This document shows, in pieces, positions 15,676 to 24,861 of a DNA stretch of 64,000 nt. Source of the stretch: Cupriavidus sp. MP-37 (lineage in GTDB: Bacteria; Pseudomonadota; Gammaproteobacteria; Burkholderiales; Burkholderiaceae); NCBI RefSeq assembly GCF_020618415.1, contig NZ_CP085345.1, positions 372,001 to 436,000 of the forward strand, written 5' to 3'. The notes beneath the pieces are model-generated. The model saw only the letters and a list, made by a program, of their open reading frames with translations. It was not told where the DNA came from and did not search any database. The position numbers and the translations under genes were made by a program. Numbering within the stretch: the first letter of the stretch is position 1; each line of letters starts with the position of its first letter.

Positions 15676-17301
15676 GTGTTGCAAGTGTTCAAGACATCCC
15701 TGCCCGGCCAGCGCCGGGCAGTTGCCCCCGCGCGCTGGCTGGCGCGGCTGGGCCGCCTGCCGCTGGTGGCGCGCCTGTGCGCCGCCTTTGCCCTGGTCTA
15801 CCTGTTCGGCGCCGCGGTCGGCCTGACTGGCATCGCCAACCTGGTTTCGATCAAGGCGCGCACCGATACCCTGTACCAGCGCGACATGCACGGCGCCATC
15901 TCGGCAGAGCGGGCGCAATCAGCACTGGCCGCGCTCGGGCGGGCCCAGCTGGCGCTGACCATGGCCACCAGCGGCACCGAGCGCGACGGCGCCGCCGACG
16001 AGATCACGGCGGCCCTGTCGCAACTGGACGCGGCCCTGGCCGGCGTGCAGCGGGCCGCCCCGGCCCAGGCGGCGCCACTGCTGCGCGAACGCCAGCGCGC
16101 CAGCGAACTGGCACAGGCCTACGTGGCGCTGCTGCGCAAGCAGCCGCTGGATCCGCTGCAGTTCGACAGCGCAGTCTCGGTCGACGGCCATTTCGTCACC
16201 GAGCAGCTGCAGCGGCTCAGCAGCCAGGTCGAGGCGGTTCGCCGCCAGCAGGAGCAACAGGCCGCCGCCACGGTCGCCAGCGTGGCCGCCAGCCAGTTGC
16301 GCGCGCAGGCCTGGATGGCGGCACTGCTCGGCGCCAGCCTGCTCGCTGCCGCCGCGCTGGCGTGGATCGCCGCGCGCAGCCTGCGCGCCGAACTGGGCGG
16401 CGAGCCGCGCGATGCCGCCGACATCGCCCGCCGCATTGCCGCCGGCGACCTGACCGCCCGGATCGCGCTGCGTCCCTCAGACCACAGCAGCATGCTGCAC
16501 CATGTGGCCGGCATGCGTGACCAGCTGGCCGGCGTGCTGGCGCGTATCCATGCCAGCGCCGGCGAGATCACCGCGGCCAGCCAGCAGATCGCGACCGGCA
16601 ACCAGGCCCTGTCGGCACGTACCGAGCAGCAGGCCAGTGCCCTGGACGCAACCACCGACAGCATGCAGGCGCTGGCCGCGCACGTGGCCGCGGCGCATGC
16701 GCAGGCCACCGAATCGAGCGAGATGGCCAGCGCGGCGCGCGCCGCCACCGATGACGGCGCTGCCGTAGTGCAGCGCATGCGCGGCGCCATGGATGCCCTG
16801 CATGGGCATTCGCGCCATATCGCCGAGATTGTCGGCGTGATTGAAAGCATCGCCTTCCAGACCAATATCCTGGCGCTGAACGCCGCCGTGGAAGCGGCGC
16901 GTGCGGGCCCGGCCGGCCGCGGCTTTGCCGTGGTGGCGCAGGAAGTGCGCGCGCTGGCACAGCGCAGCGCCGATGCGGCACGCGAGATCGGCGGCATCGT
17001 CGGCAATGCCACGCATGAGATCCGGCAAAGCGCCAGCCTAAGCGCCAGCGTCGTGGCGGCGATGGACCGCATTGCCGCCACGGTGGGCCACAGCCATGCG
17101 CTGGCCGAGGGCCTGCGCACGCTCGCGGACGAGCAGGCCGACAGCGTGGAGGACGCCAAGAAGGCGGCTGCGCAACTGCGCCAGACGGCCGAGCAAAACG
17201 CCGTGCTGGTCGACGAACTGGCCGGCCAGGCGGCGCGGCTCGACCAGCAGGCCGCCGCGCTGGCCGCGGACGTGGCACGCTTTCGCTTCCGGCAGCCCTG
17301 A
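15676..17301 (+). CDS. Methyl-accepting chemotaxis protein
   Basis: 541 residues from GTG 15676, preceded by GGAG eight bases away; an upstream frame to 15523 lacks a ribosome site. TM1 (about 31-57) and TM2 (about 212-236, [20 protein letters not shown]) flank a helical periplasmic domain of about 150 residues. A HAMP-like linker and the signalling domain follow, with the tip [20 protein letters not shown] followed by [20 protein letters not shown]. No C-terminal CheR-binding pentapeptide is present. It should sense a ligand in the periplasm and control CheA; the ligand is unknown. Confidence 0.92.
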   Translation: MLQVFKTSLPGQRRAVAPARWLARLGRLPLVARLCAAFALVYLFGAAVGLTGIANLVSIKARTDTLYQRDMHGAISAERAQSALAALGRAQLALTMATSGTERDGAADEITAALSQLDAALAGVQRAAPAQAAPLLRERQRASELAQAYVALLRKQPLDPLQFDSAVSVDGHFVTEQLQRLSSQVEAVRRQQEQQAAATVASVAASQLRAQAWMAALLGASLLAAAALAWIAARSLRAELGGEPRDAADIARRIAAGDLTARIALRPSDHSSMLHHVAGMRDQLAGVLARIHASAGEITAASQQIATGNQALSARTEQQASALDATTDSMQALAAHVAAAHAQATESSEMASAARAATDDGAAVVQRMRGAMDALHGHSRHIAEIVGVIESIAFQTNILALNAAVEAARAGPAGRGFAVVAQEVRALAQRSADAAREIGGIVGNATHEIRQSASLSASVVAAMDRIAATVGHSHALAEGLRTLADEQADSVEDAKKAAAQLRQTAEQNAVLVDELAGQAARLDQQAAALAADVARFRFRQP

Positions 17302-17486
17302 GCTGGCGGCCGCGACAAAGATGTGTCGGGTCGAAACATTTGTCATGACGACGTAACCCGCATTTACGTCTTCCGCGACGAAGTTACAGATATGTTGCAA
17401 CTGAACCAGCCCCGGTAACGTGACAGCCCGGTTGCGGCGAGTAACCTTGCTTCACACCAACTGAACTGGCACCCGCACAGGAAACC

Positions 17487-18083
17487 ATGGCTGAACGAAT
17501 CATCATGCTGGACGTACCCGGCGTCCTGTACTCCGACCGCTCCCGCGCCCGCCTGGGCGGCATTCCGGATTCGGGCACGGCGCGCGACGTCAGGTTCTTC
17601 GACCCGGTCGCGCTTGGCTTCGTGCGCAGGTTGTTCGGCGTGGCTGGCGCCCGTGTGGTGGTATCCGATGCCTGGCGCCGGGGCACGCCGGCCGCGATCC
17701 TGCAGCAACTGGACCTGCAGGTCGAAGCCATGACGCCGCCGGTCACGGGTGGCCACGGCGCCGAGATCGAAGCATTTTTCGCCCAGGGCGCGCGCCCGGT
17801 CCATTACGTGATCCTGTCGTGCGCCACGGCCGAATCGATGCCCGCGGCGCTGCGCGAGCATCTGGTCACGGTCGACCCCGCCGTGGGCCTGACCTTGGAA
17901 AACTTCCAGCAGGCGCTGGATATCCTGGGCGTGGCCTGCCCATCGACGGTCATGCCGGCGCCGAAGCTGGATGCCGGGCTCAAGGCCAAGCTGGCGCAAT
18001 TGCAGCAACTGGCACGGGACAACCCTGCCCGCTTCGGCAGCGCACTGGCACCGGCACGCGAGGTGACGGCCATCCACGCCTGA
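17487..18083 (+). CDS. HAD-like hydrolase-fold protein of unknown role
   Basis: 198 residues. The start MAERIIMLDVPGVLYSDRSR resembles HAD motif I (DxDGxL) with the second Asp replaced by Pro-Gly, and VVVSDAWRRG resembles motif II. This is seen in a group of small HAD-like proteins of the Swiss Army Knife type. Loss of the second Asp makes phosphatase activity doubtful. The gene is isolated and ends at a strong terminator. Confidence 0.6.
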   Translation: MAERIIMLDVPGVLYSDRSRARLGGIPDSGTARDVRFFDPVALGFVRRLFGVAGARVVVSDAWRRGTPAAILQQLDLQVEAMTPPVTGGHGAEIEAFFAQGARPVHYVILSCATAESMPAALREHLVTVDPAVGLTLENFQQALDILGVACPSTVMPAPKLDAGLKAKLAQLQQLARDNPARFGSALAPAREVTAIHA

Positions 18084-18106
18084 ATTGCCGCTGCCACGCA
18101 GTGCCA

Positions 18107-18133
18107 ACGGGGCGCCCACCGGCGCCCCGTTTT
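18107..18133 (+). terminator. Rho-independent terminator of the HAD-like gene
   Basis: ACGGGGCGCC, loop CACC, GGCGCCCCGT, then TTT: a 10-bp perfect stem 24 bases after the stop. Confidence 0.75.
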
Positions 18134-18264
18134 GCATCCGGCGATGCTGAACGCGCGATACCAACGGCCCCCGCTTCGCCGCCCTGGCGCCTGCCCGGCG
18201 CAGCGATCCCGTATCATGCACGCTGTCGCCGGCCCCGTGCCGGAGCTTTGTGCCAGGACCCGCC

Positions 18265-18633
18265 ATGCCTCACCTCGTCATCGAACTGACTGAAAACACG
18301 CGCCTGAACTGCTCGCAGGAAGAACTGCTGGATGAAGCCAATGCCGCCCTGCTGGCTTCCGGCCAGTTCCAGGAGGCGGATATCAAGTCGCGCTGCATCA
18401 CGCTGCAGACCTACCGCCAGGGCATCGATGCCGTCGAGCGGGCCTTTGTCCATGCGCGCCTGTCGATCCTGGACGGGCGCGATACCGCCGTCCGCCAGTC
18501 ACTGGCGCAGGCGGTCTGCGATGTGATTGCCGAAGCGGTGCGCTCGGGCGGCGGCACCGGACAGAACGTGCAGGTGTCAGTGGAAGTGTGCGAGATGGTG
18601 CGCGCCACCTACGCCAAGCAACTGGTGGCTTGA
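18265..18633 (+). CDS. 5-carboxymethyl-2-hydroxymuconate delta-isomerase family protein
   Basis: 122 residues from ATG 18265 (the first two residues Met-Pro give an N-terminal proline as in the tautomerase superfamily). The sequence PHLVIELTENTRL, then LLASGQFQEADIKSRCITLQ, matches HpaF/CHMI enzymes of homoprotocatechuate degradation. The usual hpa neighbours are absent, so it is an orphan copy and may have another keto-enol substrate. Confidence 0.82.
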   Translation: MPHLVIELTENTRLNCSQEELLDEANAALLASGQFQEADIKSRCITLQTYRQGIDAVERAFVHARLSILDGRDTAVRQSLAQAVCDVIAEAVRSGGGTGQNVQVSVEVCEMVRATYAKQLVA

Positions 18634-18661
18634 GCCGCCGCGCCGTCGGGCGGCCGCCCAA

Positions 18662-18752
18662 TAAAAAACCCGCGGCCGTTGCGGCCGCGGGCGGAAGCTT
18701 CAGGAAGACTCCGGAAGCTCTGTCATGGGGAGCGCCCCCGCACCCATGACGT
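18662..18752 (-). ncRNA. Candidate minus-strand small RNA or structured leader
   Basis: Read leftward: GTCATGGG pairs with CCCATGAC (18722-18750), AGCTTC pairs with GAAGCT (18696-18719), and CCCGCGGCCG/CGGCCGCGGG (18669-18691) is followed by a T-rich run (TTTTTTATT). The last is a functional terminator only on the minus strand. The HU gene upstream already has its own terminator at 18827-18860, so a separate short transcript is likely. No promoter is proven. Confidence 0.45.
18669..18691 (-). terminator. Rho-independent terminator (minus strand)
   Basis: A 10-bp GC stem with a TTG loop; on the minus strand it is followed by six T. It would end the candidate small RNA above. Confidence 0.65.
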
Positions 18753-18826
18753 AGTCGATTCTAGGTGGGGCACTTGGCCACCGACTTGACCTGGATTAAA
18801 CGCTGCCGGATTGGTGCCGGAGGCAA

Positions 18827-18860
18827 TAAAAAAAGGAGCCGGCAAGCGGCTCCTTTTTTT
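18827..18860. terminator. Bidirectional terminator downstream of the HU-like gene
   Basis: A8, GGAGCCG, loop GCAAG, CGGCTCC, T7. It ends 19 bases beyond the HU stop codon on the minus strand. Confidence 0.85.
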
Positions 18861-18878
18861 CTGGACAACTGGCGCAGA

Positions 18879-19337
18879 TCAGGCTGCGGCGTCCTTCAGC
18901 TTCTTCAGCGGACGGACCTTGACCTTGACGCTGGCCGGCTTGGCCGGGAACCAACGCTCTTCACCGGTGAACGGGTCCTTGCCGAAGCGCTTCTTCTTGG
19001 CCGGCACTTGCTGCGCCGTGACCTTCAGCAGGCCGGGCAGCGTGAATTCGCCCGCGCCCTTCTTGTTCAGCGCGCCGACGATGGTGTTTTCCAGATGGGC
19101 CAGCACCGTCTTCACGGCCTTGGCTTCCAGCTGGGTCTGAGCTACCAGGTGAGCGACCAGGCTCGACTTGTTGAAGGTGTCCTTCAGCGGGCGCGCAACG
19201 GGCGCAGCGGCGGGAGCAGCCTTCTTGGCCGGCGTGGCCTTCTTGGCGGCAGCCTTCACGGGTGCCTTGGTTGCCGCAGCCTTCTTGGCGGCGGGCTTGG
19301 TTGCAGTCTTCGCGGTCGGTTTCGCTTTGGTCGCCAT
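18879..19337 (-). CDS. HU-family nucleoid protein with histone H1-like N-terminal tail
   Basis: 152 residues from ATG 19337. Residues 1-50 are a Lys/Ala/Pro/Thr-rich tail with repeated AAKK and PAKK units, as in histone H1-like proteins. Residues 55-145 form an HU/IHF fold: NKSSLVAHLVAQTQLEAKAV, then GEFTLPGLLKVTAQ and KRFGKDPFTGEERWFPAKPA. Such tailed HU proteins are known in Burkholderiales, where they compact DNA. The tail likely adds non-specific DNA affinity. It differs from the canonical 93-residue HU at 26870. Confidence 0.88.
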   Translation of the reverse strand: MATKAKPTAKTATKPAAKKAAATKAPVKAAAKKATPAKKAAPAAAPVARPLKDTFNKSSLVAHLVAQTQLEAKAVKTVLAHLENTIVGALNKKGAGEFTLPGLLKVTAQQVPAKKKRFGKDPFTGEERWFPAKPASVKVKVRPLKKLKDAAA

Positions 19338-19668
19338 ATCGATATTCGTAGGTTGAACAGATGGATGCCGGCAGGTGTCATGCATTGCTACTGAGCGTTG
19401 CGCAATCGCCTGATCGACGCCCACTGAATCATAGCGGAAAGTGCCGTAAGTCAAGGGGTTTTCGTGCATGCGACGCGCAAAACCCGGTAAAAACCCCGGG
19501 TTTTGTCGCGGCTTTGCCTCAGTGCAAGCGCGAAAACGGCCTACGTCCCCCCGTTTTGGCATTCGCAGCCGAGGGGCGAAGCCCCGCGCGCAACGCTGCG
19601 CGCGTGTCTGCGCGCTACCGTTCGCGCTCGCGCGGACAGCGCTGCGCGCGCCGGCACGGCAGCCTCGA
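19338..19668. other. 331-base intergenic region with several GC palindromes
   Basis: It contains the terminator-like hairpin at 19478-19505 and two small GC hairpins, GGGGC/GCCCC (19573-19585) and GCGCGCA/TGCGCGC (19586-19603). The HU promoter should lie near 19340-19440. No conserved reading frame is seen. Confidence 0.5.
19478..19505 (-). terminator. Hairpin terminator-like element
   Basis: CAAAACCCGG pairs with CCGGGTTTTG (19496-19505) across an 8-base loop. The A/T ends give short U-tracts on either strand. It lies downstream of the Mpo1-like gene, which reads leftward. Confidence 0.55.
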
Positions 19669-20166
19669 TCAGTGCGCGCGGGCGGCCATGGCGTCGCGCG
19701 TATCGCGCGCCAGGCCCATCGCAAAGGCGGTTTCGGCGACCAGGAACAGCGGGCCGATCAGCAGGCCGACCAGGTCGTCGACGAAGGCGGGCTTGCGCCC
19801 TTCGTAATAGTGGCCGATGAACTGGATCACCCATCCCACCACGAACAGGCCGATGCCGATCGCGAGCCACCAGCTTGTCGGCATCGCCGCGATCCGCGCA
19901 CCGGCATAGAGGAACAACGCCAGGATCAGCGCCATCGCCACGCCGAAGCCCAGCGACAGGCGCAGGTAGAACAGGCACGACAGGATATACAGCAGCATCG
20001 CCGGCGTCAGCACGGCGCTGCCATCGCCCAGCGCCAGCGCCGGCCGCGCCAGCAGCGTGGTCACGGCCAGCACGATCATCGGGATGCCGATGAAATGCGT
20101 GAAGACGTTGCGCGGGTCGCGATGGTAGGCGGCGTAGTTGGCGAGATGTTCGATCAGGGTTTTCAC
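19669..20166 (-). CDS. Mpo1-like (DUF962/YGL010w-type) membrane protein
   Basis: 165 residues with four predicted membrane helices. The family-typical first motif HRDPRNVFTHFIGIP lies near the N-terminus and GHYYEGRKPAFVDDLVGLL near the C-terminus; the His and Asp residues are iron-ligand candidates. The yeast member Mpo1 is a dioxygenase of 2-hydroxy fatty acids. The bacterial substrate is unproven. It is monocistronic. Confidence 0.85.
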   Translation of the reverse strand: MKTLIEHLANYAAYHRDPRNVFTHFIGIPMIVLAVTTLLARPALALGDGSAVLTPAMLLYILSCLFYLRLSLGFGVAMALILALFLYAGARIAAMPTSWWLAIGIGLFVVGWVIQFIGHYYEGRKPAFVDDLVGLLIGPLFLVAETAFAMGLARDTRDAMAARAH

Positions 20167-20349
20167 GGGGTGTCTCCTGGACTGCGCTAGGGCGCGCGCG
20201 CGGCTGGCGCGAGGTGGATTTATAGTAGTGGGCGTGCATCGGCCGGTCTGTCAGGTTTTTGACATTCCGCCGGGTGCCGAGAATCGAGACCGGATGCGAC
20301 CGGAGCGCGCCAGCCACGGCGCGCTCGCCTCCCTCCACACCACCCCAAC

Positions 20350-21069
20350 ATGCGCCCCCCCGATACGATGTCCGGCCCGATGTTGCCCAGCAGCGACCCA
20401 CTCGCCGCGGTGCGCGCTGGCGCGTGGTTCAGCCAGTTGCCGCCGGCGCTGCGCCAGGCGCTGCTAGATGACGGCAGCCTGCGCCGGCTGGTCGCGGGCG
20501 AGACCCTGTTTGCGCGTGGCGACCGCTTCGATGGCCTGTATTGTGTCGCCAGCGGCACCATGCAGATCCACGCCAGCGCCGCATCGGGCAAGGCCGGGGT
20601 GCTGGGCCTGCTGGAGCCCGGCACCTGGTTCGGCGAGATCTGCCTGTTCGACGGCCTGCCGCGCACCCACGACGCGTGCGCGGCCACCGCAACCACGCTC
20701 TGGCATGTGCCGCGCGCCGCCCTGGCGCAGCGCCTGGCGCAGCAGCCGGCATGGTGGCAGGCGTTCGGGCAACTGCTGGCAGCCAAGACCCGCGAGGCCT
20801 TCCACTATGTCGAGGAAGCGCAGTTGCTGCCGCCGGCGGCCCGCGTCGCGCGGCGGCTGGCCGCGATGGCGCATGGCTACGGCAGCCTGCCGCAAGCGGG
20901 TGCCACGCGGCGTGTGCGCATTGCGCAGGAGCAACTGGCGCAGATGCTGGGCCTGTCGCGCCAGACCGTGAACCACGCGCTGCGCGACCTGGAAGCGCAC
21001 GGCCTGCTGCGTCTTCAATATGGCGGCATCGAACTGCTCGACCTGCCCGCGCTGGAAGCGCTCAACTGA
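20350..21069 (+). CDS. Crp/Fnr-family transcriptional regulator
   Basis: 239 residues. A cyclic-nucleotide-binding-like beta-roll spans about 25-140 (LVAGETLFARGDRFDGLYCV, LEPGTWFGEICLFDG). A C-terminal HTH follows (RVRIAQEQLAQMLGLSRQTV, then NHALRDLEAHGLL). There is no N-terminal cysteine cluster, so it is not an iron-sulfur FNR. Effector unknown. It ends 27 bases before the arylamine N-acetyltransferase gene and is probably co-transcribed. An alternative start is ATG 20368 or 20380. Confidence 0.9.
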   Translation: MRPPDTMSGPMLPSSDPLAAVRAGAWFSQLPPALRQALLDDGSLRRLVAGETLFARGDRFDGLYCVASGTMQIHASAASGKAGVLGLLEPGTWFGEICLFDGLPRTHDACAATATTLWHVPRAALAQRLAQQPAWWQAFGQLLAAKTREAFHYVEEAQLLPPAARVARRLAAMAHGYGSLPQAGATRRVRIAQEQLAQMLGLSRQTVNHALRDLEAHGLLRLQYGGIELLDLPALEALN

Positions 21070-21096
21070 CCGCACCGTACCGGAGCCCCGCCTACC

Positions 21097-21963
21097 ATGA
21101 CTATCCTGGACGCCGCCCAACTGGACGCCTGGCTCGCACGCCTGGGCATCGCCGCGCCGCCGTCGCCCACGCTGCAAGCGCTGGATACGGTGCTGGCCGC
21201 GCACCTGGCCAGCATTCCGTTCGAGAACGTCGACCCGCTGCTGCGCCGCCCGGTGCGCATCGAGCTGGATGCCGTGTTCGACAAGCTGGTCACGCGCCGG
21301 CGTGGCGGCTACTGCTTCGAACTCAATACGCTGCTTGGGGCCGGGCTCGGCGCGCTGGGCTATGTGGTGACGCCGCTGGCCGCGCGCGTGCGCTGGGGCG
21401 TGCCGGACGACGTGCCGACCATGACCTCGCACATGCTGCTGCGCGTGGAAGTGGCGCACCGCAGCTACCTGGCCGATGTCGGCTTCGGCGGGCCCACGCC
21501 GTTCCGCGCGATGCCGCTGTCCGAGCCGGCCGACGATGCCTTCCCCTATCGGCTTGCGCCCTCCCCGGCGCAAGCCGCCGCCAGCGCCTTCCACAGCTAC
21601 GACCTGCAGGCGCGCGGCGATGCGGGCTGGATCCCGATCTACCGTTTCGACCTGACGCCGCAGCCGGCGATCGATTTCGTCGCGCGCAACTGGTATGTCT
21701 CGACGCACCCGGACAGCGTCTTCCTGCAGCGCCTGATGGCGGCGCGCACCGATGGCGGCACGCGGGTGACGCTGGCCAACGGCGAACTGGCCGAGCGCGC
21801 CCCGGACGGCAGCGTGCGCCGCACGCACCTGCAGCATGCCGACGCCGTGGTGCAAGCGCTGTCGGACCGTTTCGGCATCCGGCTGGATGACGACCTGCGC
21901 AACGGCCTGATGGCCGCGCTGCCCGCCTTGCTGGCGCCTGCGACGGCATCCGCAGGCAGCTGA
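21097..21963 (+). CDS. Arylamine N-acetyltransferase
   Basis: 288 residues, normal NAT length. The catalytic triad is visible: Cys in RRGGYCFELNTLL, His in MTSHMLLRVEV and Asp in YLADVGFGGPTPFRAMPL. It transfers acetyl groups from acetyl-CoA to arylamines or hydrazines in the cytoplasm. A Crp/Fnr regulator lies directly upstream and likely shares its transcript. Confidence 0.9.
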   Translation: MTILDAAQLDAWLARLGIAAPPSPTLQALDTVLAAHLASIPFENVDPLLRRPVRIELDAVFDKLVTRRRGGYCFELNTLLGAGLGALGYVVTPLAARVRWGVPDDVPTMTSHMLLRVEVAHRSYLADVGFGGPTPFRAMPLSEPADDAFPYRLAPSPAQAAASAFHSYDLQARGDAGWIPIYRFDLTPQPAIDFVARNWYVSTHPDSVFLQRLMAARTDGGTRVTLANGELAERAPDGSVRRTHLQHADAVVQALSDRFGIRLDDDLRNGLMAALPALLAPATASAGS

Positions 21964-22197
21964 AGAGCGCCCTGGCGCGATGCCGCCCCAGCTCCATGCA
22001 CCGCGCGCATTGCCCGCAGAAAGAATGCTGATAAGGCCGTTATGCGCCACCCCGCGCTGTGGACGCGGCCATGGCAGCGCCACATAATGTCCCGGCGATG
22101 CCGCCTGCGGGCGCGTCCGCAGCACAACAGCGCGGCACCCGCCGCAGCACAAGCCGGCCAGCAGCGCTGACGCCGGCGCAGCCATACAGGAGACTCC

Positions 22198-22962
22198 ATG
22201 TCATTGTTCGATCTGACGGGCAAGGTTGCCATCGTCACGGGCTCTTCGCGCGGCATCGGCCGCGCCATCGCCGAGCAGATGGCCGTACAGGGCGCCAAGG
22301 TGGTGATTTCCTCGCGCAAGGCCGAGGCCTGCCAGGAGGTGGTGGATGCCATCAACGCCCGCCATGGCGCCGGCACCGCGATTGCGGTCCCGGCCAACAT
22401 CTCTTCGAAGGAAGACCTGCAGCGGCTGGTCGACGAGACCAACCGCGCCTTCGGCAAGATCGACGTGCTGGTCTGCAATGCCGCTTCCAACCCTTATTAC
22501 GGGCCGATGAGCGGCGTCTCGGACGAGCAGTTCCGCAAGGTGCTGGACAACAACGTCATCTCCAACCACTGGCTGATCCAGATGGTGGCGCCGCAGATGA
22601 TCGACCGCAAGGACGGCTCGATCATCATCGTGTCGTCGATCGGCGGCCTGCGCGGCTCGCCCACCATCGGCGTCTACAACATTTCCAAGGCCGCCGACTT
22701 CCAGCTGGCACGCAACCTCGCGGTCGAGTTCGGGCCGCACAATGTGCGCGTGAACTGCATCGCACCGGGGCTGATCAAGACCGACTTCGCGCGCGCGCTG
22801 TGGGAAGACCCCGAGCGCTACAAGCAATCCACCCAGGGCGCCCCGCTGCGCCGCATCGGCGAGCCCATCGAGATCGCCGGCGCGGCCGTGTTCCTGGCCT
22901 CGGCGGCCAGCACCTTCATGACCGGCCAGGCCATGGTGGTGGACGGCGGCGTGACCATCTGA
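22198..22962 (+). CDS. Short-chain dehydrogenase/reductase
   Basis: 254 residues of classical SDR type: nucleotide-binding TGSSRGIGRAIAEQM (residues 15-29), NAASNPYYGPMSG, catalytic Ser in IIIVSSIGG and YNISKAAD with the Tyr-Lys pair, and a C-terminal FLASAAS...VVDGG. The Lys/Arg-rich loop after the Rossmann beta strand (SSRKAEAC) suggests NADP preference. Substrate unknown. Ribosome site AGGAG precedes the ATG. Confidence 0.88.
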   Translation: MSLFDLTGKVAIVTGSSRGIGRAIAEQMAVQGAKVVISSRKAEACQEVVDAINARHGAGTAIAVPANISSKEDLQRLVDETNRAFGKIDVLVCNAASNPYYGPMSGVSDEQFRKVLDNNVISNHWLIQMVAPQMIDRKDGSIIIVSSIGGLRGSPTIGVYNISKAADFQLARNLAVEFGPHNVRVNCIAPGLIKTDFARALWEDPERYKQSTQGAPLRRIGEPIEIAGAAVFLASAASTFMTGQAMVVDGGVTI

Positions 22963-22985
22963 GCCTTTGGCGCAAGCGTTGCCAG

Positions 22986-23015
22986 GCGGCCGGCGCTGAC
23001 TGCGCCGGCCGCTTT
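22986..23015 (+). terminator. Rho-independent terminator after the SDR gene
   Basis: GCGGCCGGCGC, loop TGACT, GCGCCGGCCGC, TTT. It separates the SDR from the acyl-CoA ligase gene. Confidence 0.7.
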
Positions 23016-23059
23016 CCTGCATTTCCCTCAACCTGCAGTGCAGTTCCGGGAGGCAGTCC

Positions 23060-24808
23060 ATGTCGAGCAATTCGCAGTTGGCCGGCACCTGGCCAGTCAT
23101 GTCGCTGGCCGAGGCCCATGCGCGCCTGACCGCGCCCGGCGCGCCGTTCGAAACGGAAATACGCGTGATCCGCGGCATCCCCACCACGGTCTGGAAAAAC
23201 GCACCGCCCACGCTGCGCGAGCTGCTGCTGGCCACGCGCGCGTTTGCCGACCGTACCTTCGTCGTCTACGAGGACGAGCGCGTCTCCTACGATGCCTTTG
23301 TGCGCGCCGCCATCGCCATGGCCCATGCGCTGGTGCGCGACGGCGTGCGCAAGGGCGACCGCGTGGCACTGGCCATGCGCAACCTGCCCGAGTGGCCGGT
23401 GGCGTTCTACGGCGCGCTGCTGGCCGGCGCCATCGTGACCCCGCTCAACGCGTGGTGGACCGGCCAGGAGCTGGAGTATGGCCTCGCCGATTCCGGCAGC
23501 CGCATCGCCATCGTCGATGCCGAGCGGCTCGACCGCATCCTCGAACACCTGCCGGGCTGTCCGGCGCTGGAACGCATCTATGTCTCGCGCGCCGGCGGCG
23601 CGCCGGCCGATCCACGCGTGACGGCGCTGGAAAGCGTGATCGGCCCTTCGGCAAGCTGGGCGGCGCTGCCGGACCAGGCGCCGCCAGCCGTCGAGCTCGA
23701 TCCCGACGACGACGCCACCATCTTCTACACCTCGGGCACCACCGGCAAGCCGAAGGGCGCGCTGGGCACGCATCGCAATTCCACCTCGGTGGCGGTGGCC
23801 GGAGGCTTCAGTCCGCTGCGCAACCTGTTGCGCCGGGGCGAGCCGATCCCGGCGCCGGATCCGGCCGCGCCGCAGAAGTCGATGCTGCTGGCGGTGCCGT
23901 TCTTTCACGTCACCGGCTGCATGGCGGTGCTCAACGGCGCCATCGCCACCGGCGGCAAGATCGTGCTGCTGCACCGCTGGGACGCGCTGCGCGGCATGGA
24001 GCTGATCGAGCGCGAGCGCTGCACCGCGGCCGGCGGCGTGCCGACCATCGCGTGGCAGATCCTGGAGCATCCCGAGCGCGGCCGCTTCGACCTGTCGTCG
24101 CTGGAGAACATCAACTACGGCGGCGCGCCCGCCTCGCCCGAGCTGGTGCGGCGCATCCGCGAAGTGTTCCCGCTGGCCGCGCCCGGCATCGGCTGGGGCA
24201 TGACGGAAACCTCGTCCACCTTCACCAGCCACAGCGCCGAAGAATACGTGATGCGGCCCGACAGCAGCGGCCCGGCGCTGCCGATCGGCGAGATGAAGGT
24301 GGTCGATGGCCGCGGCCAGGCGCTGCCGCCCGGTGAAACCGGCGAGCTGATGGCGCGCGGCGCCAATGTCGTGCGCGGCTACTGGAACAAGCCCGAAGCC
24401 ACCGCCCAGACCTTTGTCGACGGCTGGCTGCGCACCGGCGACATTGCCCGGCTCGACGAAGAGGGCTACGTCTATATCGTCGACCGGATGAAGGACATGC
24501 TGATCCGCGGCGGCGAGAACATCTACTGCATCGAAGTGGAAAGCGCGCTGTACGAGCACCCCGCGGTCATGGACGCCTCGGTGGTCGGGCTGGCGCACCG
24601 GACGCTGGGCGAGGAGCCGGCCGCCGTGGTGAGCCTGAAACCGGGCATGCAAGCGAGCGAAACCGAGCTGCAGGATTTCGTGCGCGCGCGGCTGGCGGCC
24701 TTCAAGGTGCCGGTGCGTATCCTGATTTACCACGAGATGCTGCCGCGCAATGCCAATGGCAAGATCATGAAGTCGAACCTGCGCAAGCTGTTCGACGCAG
24801 CAGCCTAG
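23060..24808 (+). CDS. AMP-forming acyl-CoA synthetase (ANL superfamily)
   Basis: 582 residues. Adenylate-forming motifs are complete: P-loop TIFYTSGTTGKPKGALGTHR, GWGMTETSSTFTS, the hinge GWLRTGDIARLDEEGY, and the C-terminal catalytic lysine in PRNANGKIMKSNLRKLF. Length and motif spacing resemble fatty or aromatic acyl-CoA ligases. The acid substrate is not evident. An intact terminator upstream and no close downstream gene make it a single unit with its own start (GGGAGG before the ATG). It is the functional counterpart of the ligase fossil at 5112-5278. Confidence 0.9.
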   Translation: MSSNSQLAGTWPVMSLAEAHARLTAPGAPFETEIRVIRGIPTTVWKNAPPTLRELLLATRAFADRTFVVYEDERVSYDAFVRAAIAMAHALVRDGVRKGDRVALAMRNLPEWPVAFYGALLAGAIVTPLNAWWTGQELEYGLADSGSRIAIVDAERLDRILEHLPGCPALERIYVSRAGGAPADPRVTALESVIGPSASWAALPDQAPPAVELDPDDDATIFYTSGTTGKPKGALGTHRNSTSVAVAGGFSPLRNLLRRGEPIPAPDPAAPQKSMLLAVPFFHVTGCMAVLNGAIATGGKIVLLHRWDALRGMELIERERCTAAGGVPTIAWQILEHPERGRFDLSSLENINYGGAPASPELVRRIREVFPLAAPGIGWGMTETSSTFTSHSAEEYVMRPDSSGPALPIGEMKVVDGRGQALPPGETGELMARGANVVRGYWNKPEATAQTFVDGWLRTGDIARLDEEGYVYIVDRMKDMLIRGGENIYCIEVESALYEHPAVMDASVVGLAHRTLGEEPAAVVSLKPGMQASETELQDFVRARLAAFKVPVRILIYHEMLPRNANGKIMKSNLRKLFDAAA

Positions 24809-24861
24809 GCCGAGCTGGCACGGCTGCCTCCAACGCGGACACTACAACAAGGAACAACGAC

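Noticed and set aside
22916..24733. A 605-codon minus-strand frame opposite the acyl-CoA ligase
   Set aside because: Shadow of the ligase gene, which has all adenylation motifs.
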